Assembly: GCA_018262795.1 (NCBI GenBank)
Contig: JADFDM010000006.1
Coordinates: 124,001 to 188,000 of the forward strand
Reading direction: 5' to 3'
Length of the DNA: 64,000 nt
Source of the DNA: Sphingobacteriales bacterium
Lineage (GTDB): Bacteria > Bacteroidota > Bacteroidia > Chitinophagales > LD1
Shown in pieces: positions 46,475 through 55,582 of the stretch. Made by a program: the position numbers and the translations under genes. The notes under the pieces were generated by a model. It was given only the letters and a program-made list of their open reading frames with translations, had not been told where the DNA came from and made no database searches. How positions within the stretch are numbered: position 1 is the first letter of the stretch; each line of letters begins with the position of its first letter.

Positions 46475-46505
46475 CAAAAATAGGATTTACTGTGAAAAGT
46501 CCAAA
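46475..46505 (-). promoter_or_regulatory. Promoter of rpsU
   Basis: On the minus strand TTTG (46505-46502), a 19-base spacer, and TATTTTTG (46482-46475), a full match to TTTG / TAnnTTTG. It lies directly behind the stop codon of the upstream dehydrogenase gene. Confidence 0.75.
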
Positions 46506-47702
46506 CTAAATATTGCCTTTCATGATCTCTCGGGAGATAACTAATTTCTGAATTTCGGAAGTTCCCTCGCCAATAGTGCAAAGTTTAGAGTCGCGGTAAA
46601 ACTTCTCTACCGGAAAATCTTTGGTGTAGCCATAACCGCCAAACACCTGAATAGCATCGGTAGAAACCTGCACGGCCACCTCTGAAGTATAGTATTTTGC
46701 AAAGGCAGATTCTTTGGTCAATTTCTTGCCCTGATTCTTCAAATAGGCCGCCTGCATGGTCAGCAGTTCACCGGCTTCAATTTTGGTAGCCATATCAGCC
46801 AACTTAAAGCCGATGGCCTGAAAATTGGCAATGGGCTGGCCAAACTGCTGACGTTCTTTCGCATACTTTACAGAGGCTTCATAAGCTCCTTTTGCAATTC
46901 CCAATCCTAAGGAGGCGATAGAAATTCGTCCCCCATCTAATATCTGCATAGCCTGCTGAAAGCCTTTGCCAACCTTCGCTTCCCCTCCTACTACATTTTC
47001 GTCCGGCACAAAGCAGTCTTCAAAAATCACTTCGGCAGTTTCGCTGGCGCGCATCCCTAATTTATTTTCCTTTTTTCCGGCTTTTAATCCTTTGGTACCT
47101 CTCTCAATAATAAAGGCCGTCATGCCATGCGAATCGAGCAACTCGCCTGTGCGCACAATAGCCACCACCACATCGCCCGATTTACCGTGCGTAATCCAGT
47201 TCTTATTGCCGTTCAGTATCCAACCTCCGTCCACCTTTTTGGCAGTACACTTCATCCGCATGGCATCGCTGCCGGTGTTGGCTTCCGTAAGCGCCCAAGC
47301 CCCAATCCATTCACCGGTCGCGAGTTTAGGGAGATACTTCTGCTTTTGCTCTTCTGTTCCGTGGTAATAAATATGTCCGGTGCAAAGTGAATTGTGAGCC
47401 GCTACGCTAAGGCCGATAGAGCCGCACACTTTTGAAATTTCGGAAACGACAGTGACATATTCAAAATAGCTAAAGCCGGAGCCACTGTATTTTTCAGGAA
47501 TGTAAACTCCCATAAATCCGAGTTCGCCCATCTTGTGAAAAAGATCCACCGGGAAAATTTGCTCTTCGTCCCATTTCATCAGATTTGGGCGTATTTCCTT
47601 TTCGGCAAAATCGCGGATCGTCTGGGCGATCATTTTTTGATTTTCGTTATAGTCGAAATTCATGCCTGTCAGCGTATTTAATTCCGTTACAGTACTACTC
47701 AT
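46506..47702 (-). CDS. Acyl-CoA dehydrogenase
   Basis: 398 aa. FAD-dependent acyl-CoA dehydrogenase with the fold order of the family: N-terminal helices ([16 protein letters not shown]), the flavin motif [12 protein letters not shown] (about 134-145), [10 protein letters not shown], and the C-terminal [21 protein letters not shown] and G-E-G-T-S-E-I-Q (about 385). Glu in EGTSEIQ region and the ISREIM end are typical of short-chain/butyryl enzymes. It catalyses the first oxidation step of fatty-acid or branched-chain acyl-CoA breakdown. A start at the internal ATG 13 codons on is possible. Confidence 0.95.
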   Translation of the reverse strand: MSSTVTELNTLTGMNFDYNENQKMIAQTIRDFAEKEIRPNLMKWDEEQIFPVDLFHKMGELGFMGVYIPEKYSGSGFSYFEYVTVVSEISKVCGSIGLSVAAHNSLCTGHIYYHGTEEQKQKYLPKLATGEWIGAWALTEANTGSDAMRMKCTAKKVDGGWILNGNKNWITHGKSGDVVVAIVRTGELLDSHGMTAFIIERGTKGLKAGKKENKLGMRASETAEVIFEDCFVPDENVVGGEAKVGKGFQQAMQILDGGRISIASLGLGIAKGAYEASVKYAKERQQFGQPIANFQAIGFKLADMATKIEAGELLTMQAAYLKNQGKKLTKESAFAKYYTSEVAVQVSTDAIQVFGGYGYTKDFPVEKFYRDSKLCTIGEGTSEIQKLVISREIMKGNI

Positions 47703-47768
47703 ATCCTTCCTTTTATAGTGGTGCGAATATAGAAATTTTGACTGCCGAAAGAAGATGTGAGATACCCC

Positions 47769-48314
47769 TTAAGAAAAGCGGATGGCAGAAACAATGTTGG
47801 GAGAGTACGATAAAATTTTATCGCGACCTTTTAAAAAATCCAACTCGGCAATAAATGAAAAGCCGGCTACCTGTCCTCCTTCGGCCTTTATCAATTCGGC
47901 AGCGGCCATAGCGGTTCCACCTGTTGCAAGAATATCATCATGTATCATAATCTTCCAATCGGGCTTTACCACTCCGGTATGAATTTCGAGAGTGGCCGAT
48001 CCATATTCCAAATCATAGGTAAAAGACTTTGTTTTTGCCGGAAGTTTACCGGCCTTGCGCACAGGAAATAAGGGGATTTGTAGTTTATTGGCAATCAACA
48101 TTCCGATAAAAAAACCACGACTTTCAATAGAGCAAACAGCATCTATTCCACCATTTCGGGTAACAAACTCTTTAATGATGTTATCTGCAATTTCATCGCA
48201 CAAATTAGCATCGAGAAAAACCGGTGTAATATCCTTAAAGCGGATACCGGGTTTGGGAAAGTCAGGAACGTTGCGAATGGCCGTATCTAATTTCTCTTTC
48301 AGTTGCGTCATCAT
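47769..48314 (-). CDS. apt: Adenine phosphoribosyltransferase
   Basis: 181 aa with an ATGATG start. PRPP-binding motif IMIHDDILATGGTAMAAAEL (about 119-138), N-terminal NVPDFPKPGIRFKDITPVF and IESRGFFIG, all as in Apt. It makes AMP from adenine and PRPP. The start overlaps the stop of the 47-aa gene upstream, so it is probably translated from the same message as the transporter pair. Confidence 0.96.
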   Translation of the reverse strand: MMTQLKEKLDTAIRNVPDFPKPGIRFKDITPVFLDANLCDEIADNIIKEFVTRNGGIDAVCSIESRGFFIGMLIANKLQIPLFPVRKAGKLPAKTKSFTYDLEYGSATLEIHTGVVKPDWKIMIHDDILATGGTAMAAAELIKAEGGQVAGFSFIAELDFLKGRDKILSYSPNIVSAIRFS

Positions 48315-48454
48315 CTTGGCACCTCATCGTTTTCGTCAAAAGAATCCGGTTCAGGATTGGGTGGGGTTTTCAGCACTTTCATAAAAAAGTAACCTGTTAC
48401 CGCAGTTACTGACAACATGGTGACGACCATAATAACTATTGCTGTTGTATTCAT
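48311..48454 (-). CDS. Small membrane protein, probable MetS-like partner of the NSS transporter
   Basis: 47 aa. One N-terminal membrane helix (TAIVIMVVTMLSVTAVTGYFF, about 4-24) with an acidic Pro-rich tail. Its ATG overlaps the transporter stop by 3 bases (ATGA), and its stop overlaps the apt start. The T-(S/T)-A-I-V-x-M-V start is like the MetS subunit of the sodium-coupled MetPS transporter. The family call is inference from position and the first residues. Confidence 0.65.
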   Translation of the reverse strand: MNTTAIVIMVVTMLSVTAVTGYFFMKVLKTPPNPEPDSFDENDEVPR

Positions 48455-50115
48455 ATTGCCGTTTTTATCTTTGAATGATTGCCTTTCGCTTTGTACACCA
48501 GCACCCCTATGCCGATAAATACCGCCAGCAGCAAAATTCGCGCTCCGGTGATGTAAAGCAACTTATCTTTTAACGAAGATATCACGGTAGGGTCGGTAGC
48601 AGCCGCTATCTGCTCCCGCAAACCGGCATTTGTTATTTGCTTAACGATAGAATTGTTATCGAGCACCCACCCGTTCCCTGCAAAAAGTTGGCTAAACCCA
48701 CCGGCCCAGTCGTTGCCAAGCGGAGTAAACAGTGAACCTAAGAACACAAATAGTAGAAGAGCGGGAGTAATATATTTAATGATGAAGCGGTATATGGTAG
48801 GAACTCGTATATCCGCCCCGGCATTAATTTCCTTCCATCCCTTTTCCATCCCGAATATCCATGAAAACAGAATTGTTTCTGCCAATGCAAATACGACCAG
48901 CGATACGGTGCCCGCCCAGTAATCGTATTCGTCAAAAACCCCTTGATTGAAAAACAGCACGGTAGGAAGGCCAAGTAACAATACAATAGTGCCGAAAGAC
49001 CAGGCTCCTTTTTCGCGGCTCCAGCCATATTCATCCTGCATAAAACCCATCCAAGGAGTTCCCATCGCTAAGGAAGAAGTGATGCCCGCAAAAAATAAAA
49101 GACCAAACCAAAGCACCCCTGCCACAGCAGCCAACAGCGGCCCCCAATGCTCAAACAAAAAAGGCATGGTTTGAAAAGCCATCCCAAATCCGGCATTCTC
49201 TTTTACCCAGTCCAAACCGAGATAACCGGCTGCAATAGGAATAACAATGGAACTACCGAGCACTACCTCCACAAATTCATTCATAAATCCGGCAGAAACC
49301 GCATTGAGCGCGACATCGTCTTTTGTTTTCAGATAAGAAGCATAACATTGAATAGACCCCATCCCCACGGAAAGGGTAAAGAAAATTTGTCCGGCTGCCG
49401 CGAGCCACACTTTCGGATTGATGAGCGAATCGAATTGTGGGGTCCACAAGAAATTAAGTCCATCAAACGCACTGGCAGTAGGGTGTTCGGGGCTGGCACC
49501 CGAAGTGCCGAGGGTAAGTCCGCGAATAGCCAGAATAGCTCCGAACGCAATTAATATCGGCATCCCGATTTTGGCCGCTTTTTCTACTCCATGTAATCCA
49601 CGAGATAAAATGAAAGTATTCAGCAGCAGGCAGATCACAAAAAACACTACAGCTTCGTAAGGAATGCCGGTAGTTGATTTAAAAATATCCACATACTTTC
49701 CGAAGAAATCAGCTACCTGCAATTGCGATAACCCGTTGAAGGTGCCGGCAACGGAGTGATAGACATACGCCATCGTCCAACTTTCAATGTAGCAGTAATA
49801 GGAGGCAATGGCCAGATTGGTAAAAATGCCGAACACCCCAATATATTTCCAATAAGATCGTTTGTCCAATGAATCCAGAATAAAAGGAGTGGAATGATGC
49901 CCGCGATTACCGCCAAAGCGACCTATACTCCATTCAATCCATAAAAGGGGAATCCCCATCAGCAGAAAACAAACTAAATAAGGGATGATGAATGCACCGC
50001 CACCATTTTGGATGGCTTGCACCGGGAAGCGAAGAAAATTTCCGAGGCCAACTGCATTTCCGGCCATTGCTAAAATAAGGCCTACCCTCGTGCCCCAGCT
50101 TTCTTTGTTTGACAT
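48451..50115 (-). CDS. Sodium-dependent NSS-family amino acid transporter
   Basis: 554 aa with about twelve membrane segments. The N-terminus has the NSS signature W-G-T-R-V-G-L-I-L-A-M-A-G-N-A-V-G-L-G-N-F-L-R-F-P, which forms the unwound part of TM1 that binds sodium and substrate. FTLSVGMGSIQCYASY (about 250) matches TM6. It imports an amino acid with sodium; methionine or alanine is possible if the MetS-like partner is real. It overlaps the small gene downstream by 4 bases. Confidence 0.93.
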   Translation of the reverse strand: MSNKESWGTRVGLILAMAGNAVGLGNFLRFPVQAIQNGGGAFIIPYLVCFLLMGIPLLWIEWSIGRFGGNRGHHSTPFILDSLDKRSYWKYIGVFGIFTNLAIASYYCYIESWTMAYVYHSVAGTFNGLSQLQVADFFGKYVDIFKSTTGIPYEAVVFFVICLLLNTFILSRGLHGVEKAAKIGMPILIAFGAILAIRGLTLGTSGASPEHPTASAFDGLNFLWTPQFDSLINPKVWLAAAGQIFFTLSVGMGSIQCYASYLKTKDDVALNAVSAGFMNEFVEVVLGSSIVIPIAAGYLGLDWVKENAGFGMAFQTMPFLFEHWGPLLAAVAGVLWFGLLFFAGITSSLAMGTPWMGFMQDEYGWSREKGAWSFGTIVLLLGLPTVLFFNQGVFDEYDYWAGTVSLVVFALAETILFSWIFGMEKGWKEINAGADIRVPTIYRFIIKYITPALLLFVFLGSLFTPLGNDWAGGFSQLFAGNGWVLDNNSIVKQITNAGLREQIAAATDPTVISSLKDKLLYITGARILLLAVFIGIGVLVYKAKGNHSKIKTAI

Positions 50116-50169
50116 CTGTAGTTATTGGTTATCGGTAAATGTATGTAAATATTCGAAGCGTTAAAATCT

Positions 50170-50931
50170 TCAGAGATTGATTTTAAGGCCATCATAAGCA
50201 GGCCTTATGTTTGGAGGGAGCATTTTTTCCATATCTGCATGTAATCCAAATTGATGACTCATGTGAATGAAATAGGTCATTTCGGGTTTCACATCTTCCA
50301 CTACTTTTATGGCTTCTTCTACCGTTAAGTGCGAATAGTGATCTTCGCTGCGCAGCGCATTTATCACCATCACTTTTGAGCCTCTGATTTTGTCGCGCTC
50401 TTCGGGGGCAATCGTTTTGGCATCGGTGATGTAGGTAAAATCACCTATCCGAAAAGCCTTCACCGGCATGTTGGCGTGCATCACCTGAATGGGTATAACG
50501 TTCAAGGTGCCGATGGTGAAAGGCTCCATGGTAACGCGCACAAAATTCATCTTGGGCAAATAGGGGTAATCCGTTTCAGTAAAGGCGTAGCTGTATTGCT
50601 CTTTAATGCCTAATTCGGTTGGGTAGTCGCAGTAGAAATCAAGAGGTTTGCGATTGATAAAATTGAAAGAGCGGATATCGTCAATTCCTCCGGTGTGATC
50701 TTTATGCTGGTGAGTCATGAGCACCGCATCAATGTTGCGTATATCTTCCCGCAACATCTGCTGCCGAAAATCGGGGCCGCAATCCATTACTATAGTCAAA
50801 TCATCAGTGCGAATGAGCGCAGAAGTGCGCAGGCGTTTATCGCGAGAATCAGTGCTTTTACAAACATTGCATTGGCAGCCTATAAGCGGAACGCCACCTG
50901 AAGTGCCGGTGCCGAGGAAAGTAATTTCCAT
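50170..50931 (-). CDS. MBL-fold metallo-hydrolase (PhnP-like)
   Basis: 253 aa. Metallo-beta-lactamase fold with T-H-Q-H-K-D-H (about 74-80), HAN-type H-M-S-H and D-C-G-P-D-F. Near the N-terminus lies a C-Q-C-N-V-C cluster (about 19-24), the structural zinc site of PhnP-type phosphodiesterases. No phosphonate genes are nearby, so the substrate is unknown. It lies alone behind the transporter operon. Confidence 0.87.
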   Translation of the reverse strand: MEITFLGTGTSGGVPLIGCQCNVCKSTDSRDKRLRTSALIRTDDLTIVMDCGPDFRQQMLREDIRNIDAVLMTHQHKDHTGGIDDIRSFNFINRKPLDFYCDYPTELGIKEQYSYAFTETDYPYLPKMNFVRVTMEPFTIGTLNVIPIQVMHANMPVKAFRIGDFTYITDAKTIAPEERDKIRGSKVMVINALRSEDHYSHLTVEEAIKVVEDVKPEMTYFIHMSHQFGLHADMEKMLPPNIRPAYDGLKINL

Positions 50932-50984
50932 TTTGCGAATGTAACACTCCGCATTTATTTTATACGATGCAGCGGATAAGTTTT

Positions 50985-51275
50985 CTACTGCGCCCCAAAC
51001 AAATCTGCTTTTTCAGCTTTAACTTGTTGGAACAACTCAGCACTGTCGCTGGAGAGATGCTGTAATTCCAAATCATCAATCGTCAGCAGTATCTCCATCA
51101 TGGAGTTGATTTTGGCCTCTACTTCATGAAATTTGTTGATGACCACCACCCGCCTTTTTTCTAACACACAATAGCCGTTCTGAAAATTTCCTTTCTCGTA
51201 ACGCACCGTATAACCGCCCTCTTTGAAAATTTCCTCTAACTTCTTGAGTAATGCAGCATTATATTTGAGATTCAT
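50985..51275 (-). CDS. Conserved protein of unknown function
   Basis: 96 aa, no signal peptide. It starts MNLKYNAALLKKLEEIFKEGGYTVRYEKGNFQNGYC, with strands CVLEKRRVVVINKF and a helical end ending DLFGAQ. I do not recognise a family by name, though the size and the strand pattern suggest a small conserved cytoplasmic protein of Bacteroidota. It follows the MBL-fold gene in the reverse direction of transcription: it lies upstream of it by 53 bases, on the same strand. Confidence 0.65.
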   Translation of the reverse strand: MNLKYNAALLKKLEEIFKEGGYTVRYEKGNFQNGYCVLEKRRVVVINKFHEVEAKINSMMEILLTIDDLELQHLSSDSAELFQQVKAEKADLFGAQ

Positions 51276-51360
51276 AGTTATTTATTAATGTTACGGGAAA
51301 CTGTCTTGAATTTTTGAATGACTTGAACGGAACGAAAATATTTGACTTAAATTATTTTGG

Positions 51361-52200
51361 ATGAAGAAGAAACTCACACTGTGGATATTGCTGTTGCCGA
51401 CAGTCCTATTGGCACAGGTAGAAATAAAAGATGGCGCCTTGACGATTGATTTTAGCAAGAAAAAGAATCAGCAACAGGATACCGTTCAAAAGCAGCACAA
51501 CAACGAAGAAGCCCCGGCACGGGTCAAGAAGCAAAAAACAAACAACAAACCCGAGGAAGAAGAAAATCCTGATTTTGCCAAAGAGGGCTTATTTAAAGCA
51601 ATGTTTATAGCCGGCCTGAATCTGTCGCAGATTGACGGAGATAATCAAGCAGGATATGCCTATCCGGGCGCGCATGTAGGAGTTGGTGTAATGGTTAAAT
51701 TCCATAAATACATGTCGGTGAATACGGCTATCATTTATGGCATGAAAGGCGCTTACCGAAAACTAAACAGCAGCGAGTTGCCGCAACGAACCTGGCGACA
51801 ACAGTGGGACTACATCCAGTTACCGCTGATGTTTAATGTGCACGACAAGAAGTTAGTAATGGCCAGCGTAGGGCTTAGTTTTAATTATCTCATCCGAGAC
51901 AAACTAACTGCCAGTGTGTTTGACGGAGCGGGTAAAATAGACGATGCTCAAACTCAAATACTGAGAGATGAATTGAATATACCTACCAAGAAATTTGATT
52001 TGGGCGGTGTAGCAGCCTTTCAATTTCTGATAAAACGAGTGTTTGGCATTGGGGCGCGATTTGAATACTCTTTAATTGGATTAAAACCGGCTTTGGCCGG
52101 AACTAAAGTGAAGGAGGTTCACAACAACTCTATCACCTTTCGCTTGATGTATATTCTGGATCCGGTAGAGATAAAAAACAAGAGGAAAAAGAGGATGTAG
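51361..52200 (+). CDS. Outer-membrane beta-barrel protein (PorT-like family)
   Basis: 279 aa. Sec signal (MKKKLTLWILLLPTVLLAQ), a charged linker with many Lys, Gln and Glu (about 30-75), then an eight-stranded barrel: AMFIAGLNLSQIDGD, HVGVGVMVKFHKYMSVNTAIIYGMKGAY, WDYIQLPLMFNV, RFEYSLIGLKPA, ending SITFRLMYIL. The segment YIQLPLMF is common in the PorT-like barrel family. The function is unknown. It ends exactly where the convergent ABM gene ends. Confidence 0.78.
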   Translation: MKKKLTLWILLLPTVLLAQVEIKDGALTIDFSKKKNQQQDTVQKQHNNEEAPARVKKQKTNNKPEEEENPDFAKEGLFKAMFIAGLNLSQIDGDNQAGYAYPGAHVGVGVMVKFHKYMSVNTAIIYGMKGAYRKLNSSELPQRTWRQQWDYIQLPLMFNVHDKKLVMASVGLSFNYLIRDKLTASVFDGAGKIDDAQTQILRDELNIPTKKFDLGGVAAFQFLIKRVFGIGARFEYSLIGLKPALAGTKVKEVHNNSITFRLMYILDPVEIKNKRKKRM

Positions 52201-52518
52201 TTAGTCCTCTTCGCTTGTTCCAAAGCTATATTCTCGCTCTACTTTACAAATGCGAATTCGATAGAAGGCATACCATTTTTCTTTGCCAAGTTGTTGTGCT
52301 ATTTGATGTTCGGCATTCGCCTTCCACGCGCGAATACTCTCTAAATCTTTCCAGTAAGAAACCGTAATCCCCATTTCATTTCGCACCGACTCCATGCCCA
52401 AAAAGCCGGATTGCTGCTTTGCCAACTCTTTCATTCGGCTCGCCATTTCGGCATAGCCGCTATCTTCTTGGGTTCTGTTGTTTGTAAAAATGACTGCGTA
52501 GTAGGGAGTGAAAGACAT
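52201..52518 (-). CDS. Antibiotic biosynthesis monooxygenase (ABM) domain protein
   Basis: 105 aa. A ferredoxin-like dimeric alpha/beta barrel with FTPYYAVIFTNN, MKELAKQQSGFLGMESVR, GITVSYWKDLESIRAWKANAEH, as in ABM-family monooxygenases and YgiN-like proteins. The substrate is unknown. It stands alone, downstream of the HigBA pair. Confidence 0.85.
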   Translation of the reverse strand: MSFTPYYAVIFTNNRTQEDSGYAEMASRMKELAKQQSGFLGMESVRNEMGITVSYWKDLESIRAWKANAEHQIAQQLGKEKWYAFYRIRICKVEREYSFGTSEED

Positions 52519-52551
52519 AAGACAACTTTTATTCTAAAAGTGATTTGATAA

Positions 52552-52911
52552 TTATCCAGCCATTAATATCTCATACGGAATGTTGAAATATTCATGCAAT
52601 GCGCGAATCATCCGTTTCGAAAGCTCGCGCTTTCCACTCAGCACTTCCGACACCTTACTCTTATCTCCGATCGCCTGTTCCAGATCTTTCCTTCTCCAAC
52701 CTTTCTCTTCCATTAGGTAATTCAGCGCAGCAATCGGATCCGGAGCCTCTATTGGGAAATGCTGGCTTTCATAGCCATCCACCAACGAAGCAAGGATGTC
52801 TAACTCATTCCCTTCGGGAGTGCCACTTTTGGCTCCCCACAATATCTCCATGCGCTGTAAAGCCTGCTTATAATCGCGCTTAGTTTTAATCGGTCTAATA
52901 TCCATTTTCAA
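52552..52911 (-). CDS. higA: HigA-type antitoxin with helix-turn-helix domain
   Basis: 119 aa. The C-terminal half holds an XRE-type helix-turn-helix (NYLMEEKGWRRKDLEQAIGDKSKVSEVLSGKRELS, about 66-100). Its start overlaps the end of the toxin gene by 4 bases, the usual toxin-first order of higBA. It neutralises the toxin and represses the operon. Confidence 0.88.
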   Translation of the reverse strand: MKMDIRPIKTKRDYKQALQRMEILWGAKSGTPEGNELDILASLVDGYESQHFPIEAPDPIAALNYLMEEKGWRRKDLEQAIGDKSKVSEVLSGKRELSKRMIRALHEYFNIPYEILMAG

Positions 52912-53201
52912 ATACTTTTTGCGTCCACCTTATCGTAATCGTTATGCATTCCAATGAAGCGAATCCATAGAATCCGCTTTTCGTAATCTATTGCAGCTAT
53001 CAATCTGTAACTGTGTCCTTTAATGTTGAATACCACCCTGTCATCCCCAACTACACTGGTATTGCCAAATTGCTTTTTCAGTGGATTAAAATTCTTCCAT
53101 TCCGCCTTTCGCACTTCGCTAAACCATGTTTTTAAAGGAGTGGCACTATCCGGGTGTTTCTCCCAATAATCTCTCAATGTACTTCGGGCGATAATCCTCA
53201 T
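52908..53201 (-). CDS. higB: HigB-type mRNA interferase toxin
   Basis: 97 aa from the ATG at 53201 (an ATG at 53207 is equally possible). It starts MRIIARSTLRDYWEKHPD and has W-F-S-E-V-R-K-A-E-W and a F-N-I-K-G-H-S-Y-R-L-I-A-A-I-D-Y core with I-R-F-I-G-M-H-N-D-Y-D-K, the HigB_toxin pattern of RelE-type ribosome-dependent RNases. It lies 41 bases downstream of ruvB. Confidence 0.88.
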   Translation of the reverse strand: MRIIARSTLRDYWEKHPDSATPLKTWFSEVRKAEWKNFNPLKKQFGNTSVVGDDRVVFNIKGHSYRLIAAIDYEKRILWIRFIGMHNDYDKVDAKSI

Positions 53202-53241
53202 GTACATCAAAAGTAACAAAAGGTTTCCAAAATGGGAACTT

Positions 53242-54261
53242 TTAAAACAAGCCACCCACACTCGGAGGTGTTTTGCCTAAGTGGCGGTAGGCTATTTCTG
53301 TGGCTTCACGCCCACGGGGAGTGCGTTTTAGAAAGCCTTCTTTAATCAGGAAGGGTTCGTACACTTCCTCTATGGTTCCGGCTTCTTCGCCCACAGCCGT
53401 TGCAATGGTGGTAATGCCCACCGGACCGCCTTTGAATTTATCAATGATAGCAGACAGGATTCGATTATCCATTTCATCCAAGCCATATTGATCTACGTTG
53501 AGGGCTTCGAGCGAATACTTAGCAATGTCAAAAGTAATAGTGCCATCGCCTTTCACTTGAGCAAAATCGCGCACCCTGCGCAACAGCAAGTTGGCAATAC
53601 GCGGAGTGCCTCGGCTTCTGCGCGCTATCTCATAAGCAGCATCCTCCGCAATTTCCGCCTTCAGAATTTTTGCTGATCGCTTAATGATATTCTTGAGCAC
53701 CGTAGCATCGTAGTACTCCATGCGGAAGGTAATGCCAAAGCGCGCCCGCAAAGGAGAAGTGAGCAAGCCCGAACGGGTGGTAGCTCCCACTAAGGTGAAT
53801 GGATTCAGCCCTATTTGCACACTGCGAGCATTGGGGCCGGTGTCAATCATTATATCAATCTTATAATCCTCCATAGCGCTGTAGAGGTATTCCTCCACCA
53901 CAGGCGACAGTCGGTGTATTTCATCAATAAACAGCACATCGTTCGGCTCCAAATTGCTGAGTAGCCCGGCCAAGTCACCCGGCTTTTCTAACACCGGGCC
54001 GGAGGTCACTTTGATATTCACCTGCATCTCATTTGCGACAATATAAGAGAGCGTGGTTTTACCCAAACCCGGAGGGCCGTGCAACAGCACGTGGTCTAAG
54101 GCTTCGTTTCTGCGTTTGGCGGCTTCAATAAAAACAAAGAGATTATCAATAGTTTTGGGTTGCCCCATAAAATCATCTAAAGCCTTCGGGCGGAGCGCTC
54201 TTTCCGCCTCCACTTCTTCGGGGCTGAGGTTTGATTTATCGGGGTCTATATTCAGGTTCAT
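53242..54261 (-). CDS. ruvB: Holliday junction branch migration ATPase RuvB
   Basis: 339 aa, full length. Walker [10 protein letters not shown] (about 61-69), Walker B FIDEIHRL (about 112-119), sensor [12 protein letters not shown], and the C-terminal winged helix ending [16 protein letters not shown]. It drives branch migration with RuvA. It lies upstream of the HigBA pair on the same strand. Confidence 0.98.
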   Translation of the reverse strand: MNLNIDPDKSNLSPEEVEAERALRPKALDDFMGQPKTIDNLFVFIEAAKRRNEALDHVLLHGPPGLGKTTLSYIVANEMQVNIKVTSGPVLEKPGDLAGLLSNLEPNDVLFIDEIHRLSPVVEEYLYSAMEDYKIDIMIDTGPNARSVQIGLNPFTLVGATTRSGLLTSPLRARFGITFRMEYYDATVLKNIIKRSAKILKAEIAEDAAYEIARRSRGTPRIANLLLRRVRDFAQVKGDGTITFDIAKYSLEALNVDQYGLDEMDNRILSAIIDKFKGGPVGITTIATAVGEEAGTIEEVYEPFLIKEGFLKRTPRGREATEIAYRHLGKTPPSVGGLF

Positions 54262-54403
54262 GCCGTGGCGAATTTAATTATTTGCGCTTCTTCTCCTCTC
54301 TCTTTCCATGAACAACACTGCCTGTTAATTTGAGCCTCTCCCCCAAATGGGGGATATAGCTTTTACACGATTAGTCTTACTTTGCGATTAAATTGGAAAT
54401 TAT

Positions 54404-55456
54404 ATGCGTTTCAAGTCTATACTCCTCCTTTGCTTTTCATCTCTGCAAATTGGATTGTTTGCCCAAGGCGATATCCAGCTATTGCCTTTTGTAGGGAAGG
54501 ATAATTCAGAAGTAGTGATGGCTTACCATCGTAAAACCGGAAAATCGGTAGAATGGTATTATGACGAAGCGGAAAAGAAAATGGCAAAAGCTAATGCAGG
54601 TTTTCAGTTACCGGCCAGCACAGGTATTACGGCCAACGCAATGATGAAAGCTTATATTGGTTCAGATGGCTCCGAAGTGATATTAGTGTGGAATACCGCT
54701 ACCGGTCAATCTGTATCCTGGTATTATGATGAGGCCGATAAAAAGATGAAGCAGGCCACGGCAAATTATCAGTTGCCCCAAAGTATTGGGCTTTCAGGCA
54801 GTGTTCACATGTTCCCTTACATTGGTAGCGATGGCTCCGAAGTAGTGCTTTGCTGGGAAACGGCCTCCGGTAAATCAGTTTCCTTTTATTTCGATAACGC
54901 CTCCAAGAAATTCGTAAAGTCCTCTGCAGAATATCAGTTGCCTTCTTCTACGGGAATTGCGGGTAAAATAATGATGCACCCATATATCGGTAAGGATGGC
55001 AGCGAAGTGATATTAGTTTGGGATGCCAACTCCGGCAAATCCGTTTCCTATTATTTTGACAACAGCGAAAAGAGATTTCAGAAAGCGACCGAGCCGTATC
55101 AACTACCCGCCAACCCCGGGGTATCAGGCAACGTGATGATGTATCCGTATATCGGTAATGATAAGAACGAGGTCATTTTAATATGGAGTGTGATCAATGG
55201 CGCTTCAATGCTGTGGTATTACGATGAGTTGGAGAAGCGACTCATCAAATCGAAATCAGATTTTCAGTTGCCCACCAACACCGGTATTGCTCAAAACGTG
55301 ATGATGGTTCCCTTTGTGGAGGAACATCACGATGAGGTGATCTACATCTGGAATTCGGGCACCGGAGTTTCTGCCAATTATTTCTTTAACGATAAAGACC
55401 GGAAATATCTGAAGTCAAAACCCGAGTATCAGTTGCCGGCTAATCCTTTGCAGTAA
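54404..55456 (+). CDS. Secreted protein of six 55-residue repeats
   Basis: 350 aa. Sec signal (MRFKSILLLCFSSLQIGLFAQ), then six tandem units of 55 residues from about residue 27 to the end. Each unit reads x-x-Y-I-G-x-D-G-S-E-V-I-L-V-W ... G-K-S-V-S-W-Y-Y-D ... K-K ... Y-Q-L-P-x-x-x-G-I, a pattern of three or four beta strands. Units 2-4 are the most alike, and the last lacks the tail. A six-bladed propeller or a string of beta sandwiches is possible. There is no T9SS tail. I do not know the family. It opens the surface-protein island. Confidence 0.8.
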   Translation: MRFKSILLLCFSSLQIGLFAQGDIQLLPFVGKDNSEVVMAYHRKTGKSVEWYYDEAEKKMAKANAGFQLPASTGITANAMMKAYIGSDGSEVILVWNTATGQSVSWYYDEADKKMKQATANYQLPQSIGLSGSVHMFPYIGSDGSEVVLCWETASGKSVSFYFDNASKKFVKSSAEYQLPSSTGIAGKIMMHPYIGKDGSEVILVWDANSGKSVSYYFDNSEKRFQKATEPYQLPANPGVSGNVMMYPYIGNDKNEVILIWSVINGASMLWYYDELEKRLIKSKSDFQLPTNTGIAQNVMMVPFVEEHHDEVIYIWNSGTGVSANYFFNDKDRKYLKSKPEYQLPANPLQ

Positions 55457-55582
55457 AGCAGCCCTTCTACCTTCAGCCGCCCTATCTCACCTTGCCTGAG
55501 TAACATTTTACAATTTCGTGACATTTTATGTTTGTTAGCTAACCTAAAACAATCTAACTTACATTAAAATTTGTCATAACTG

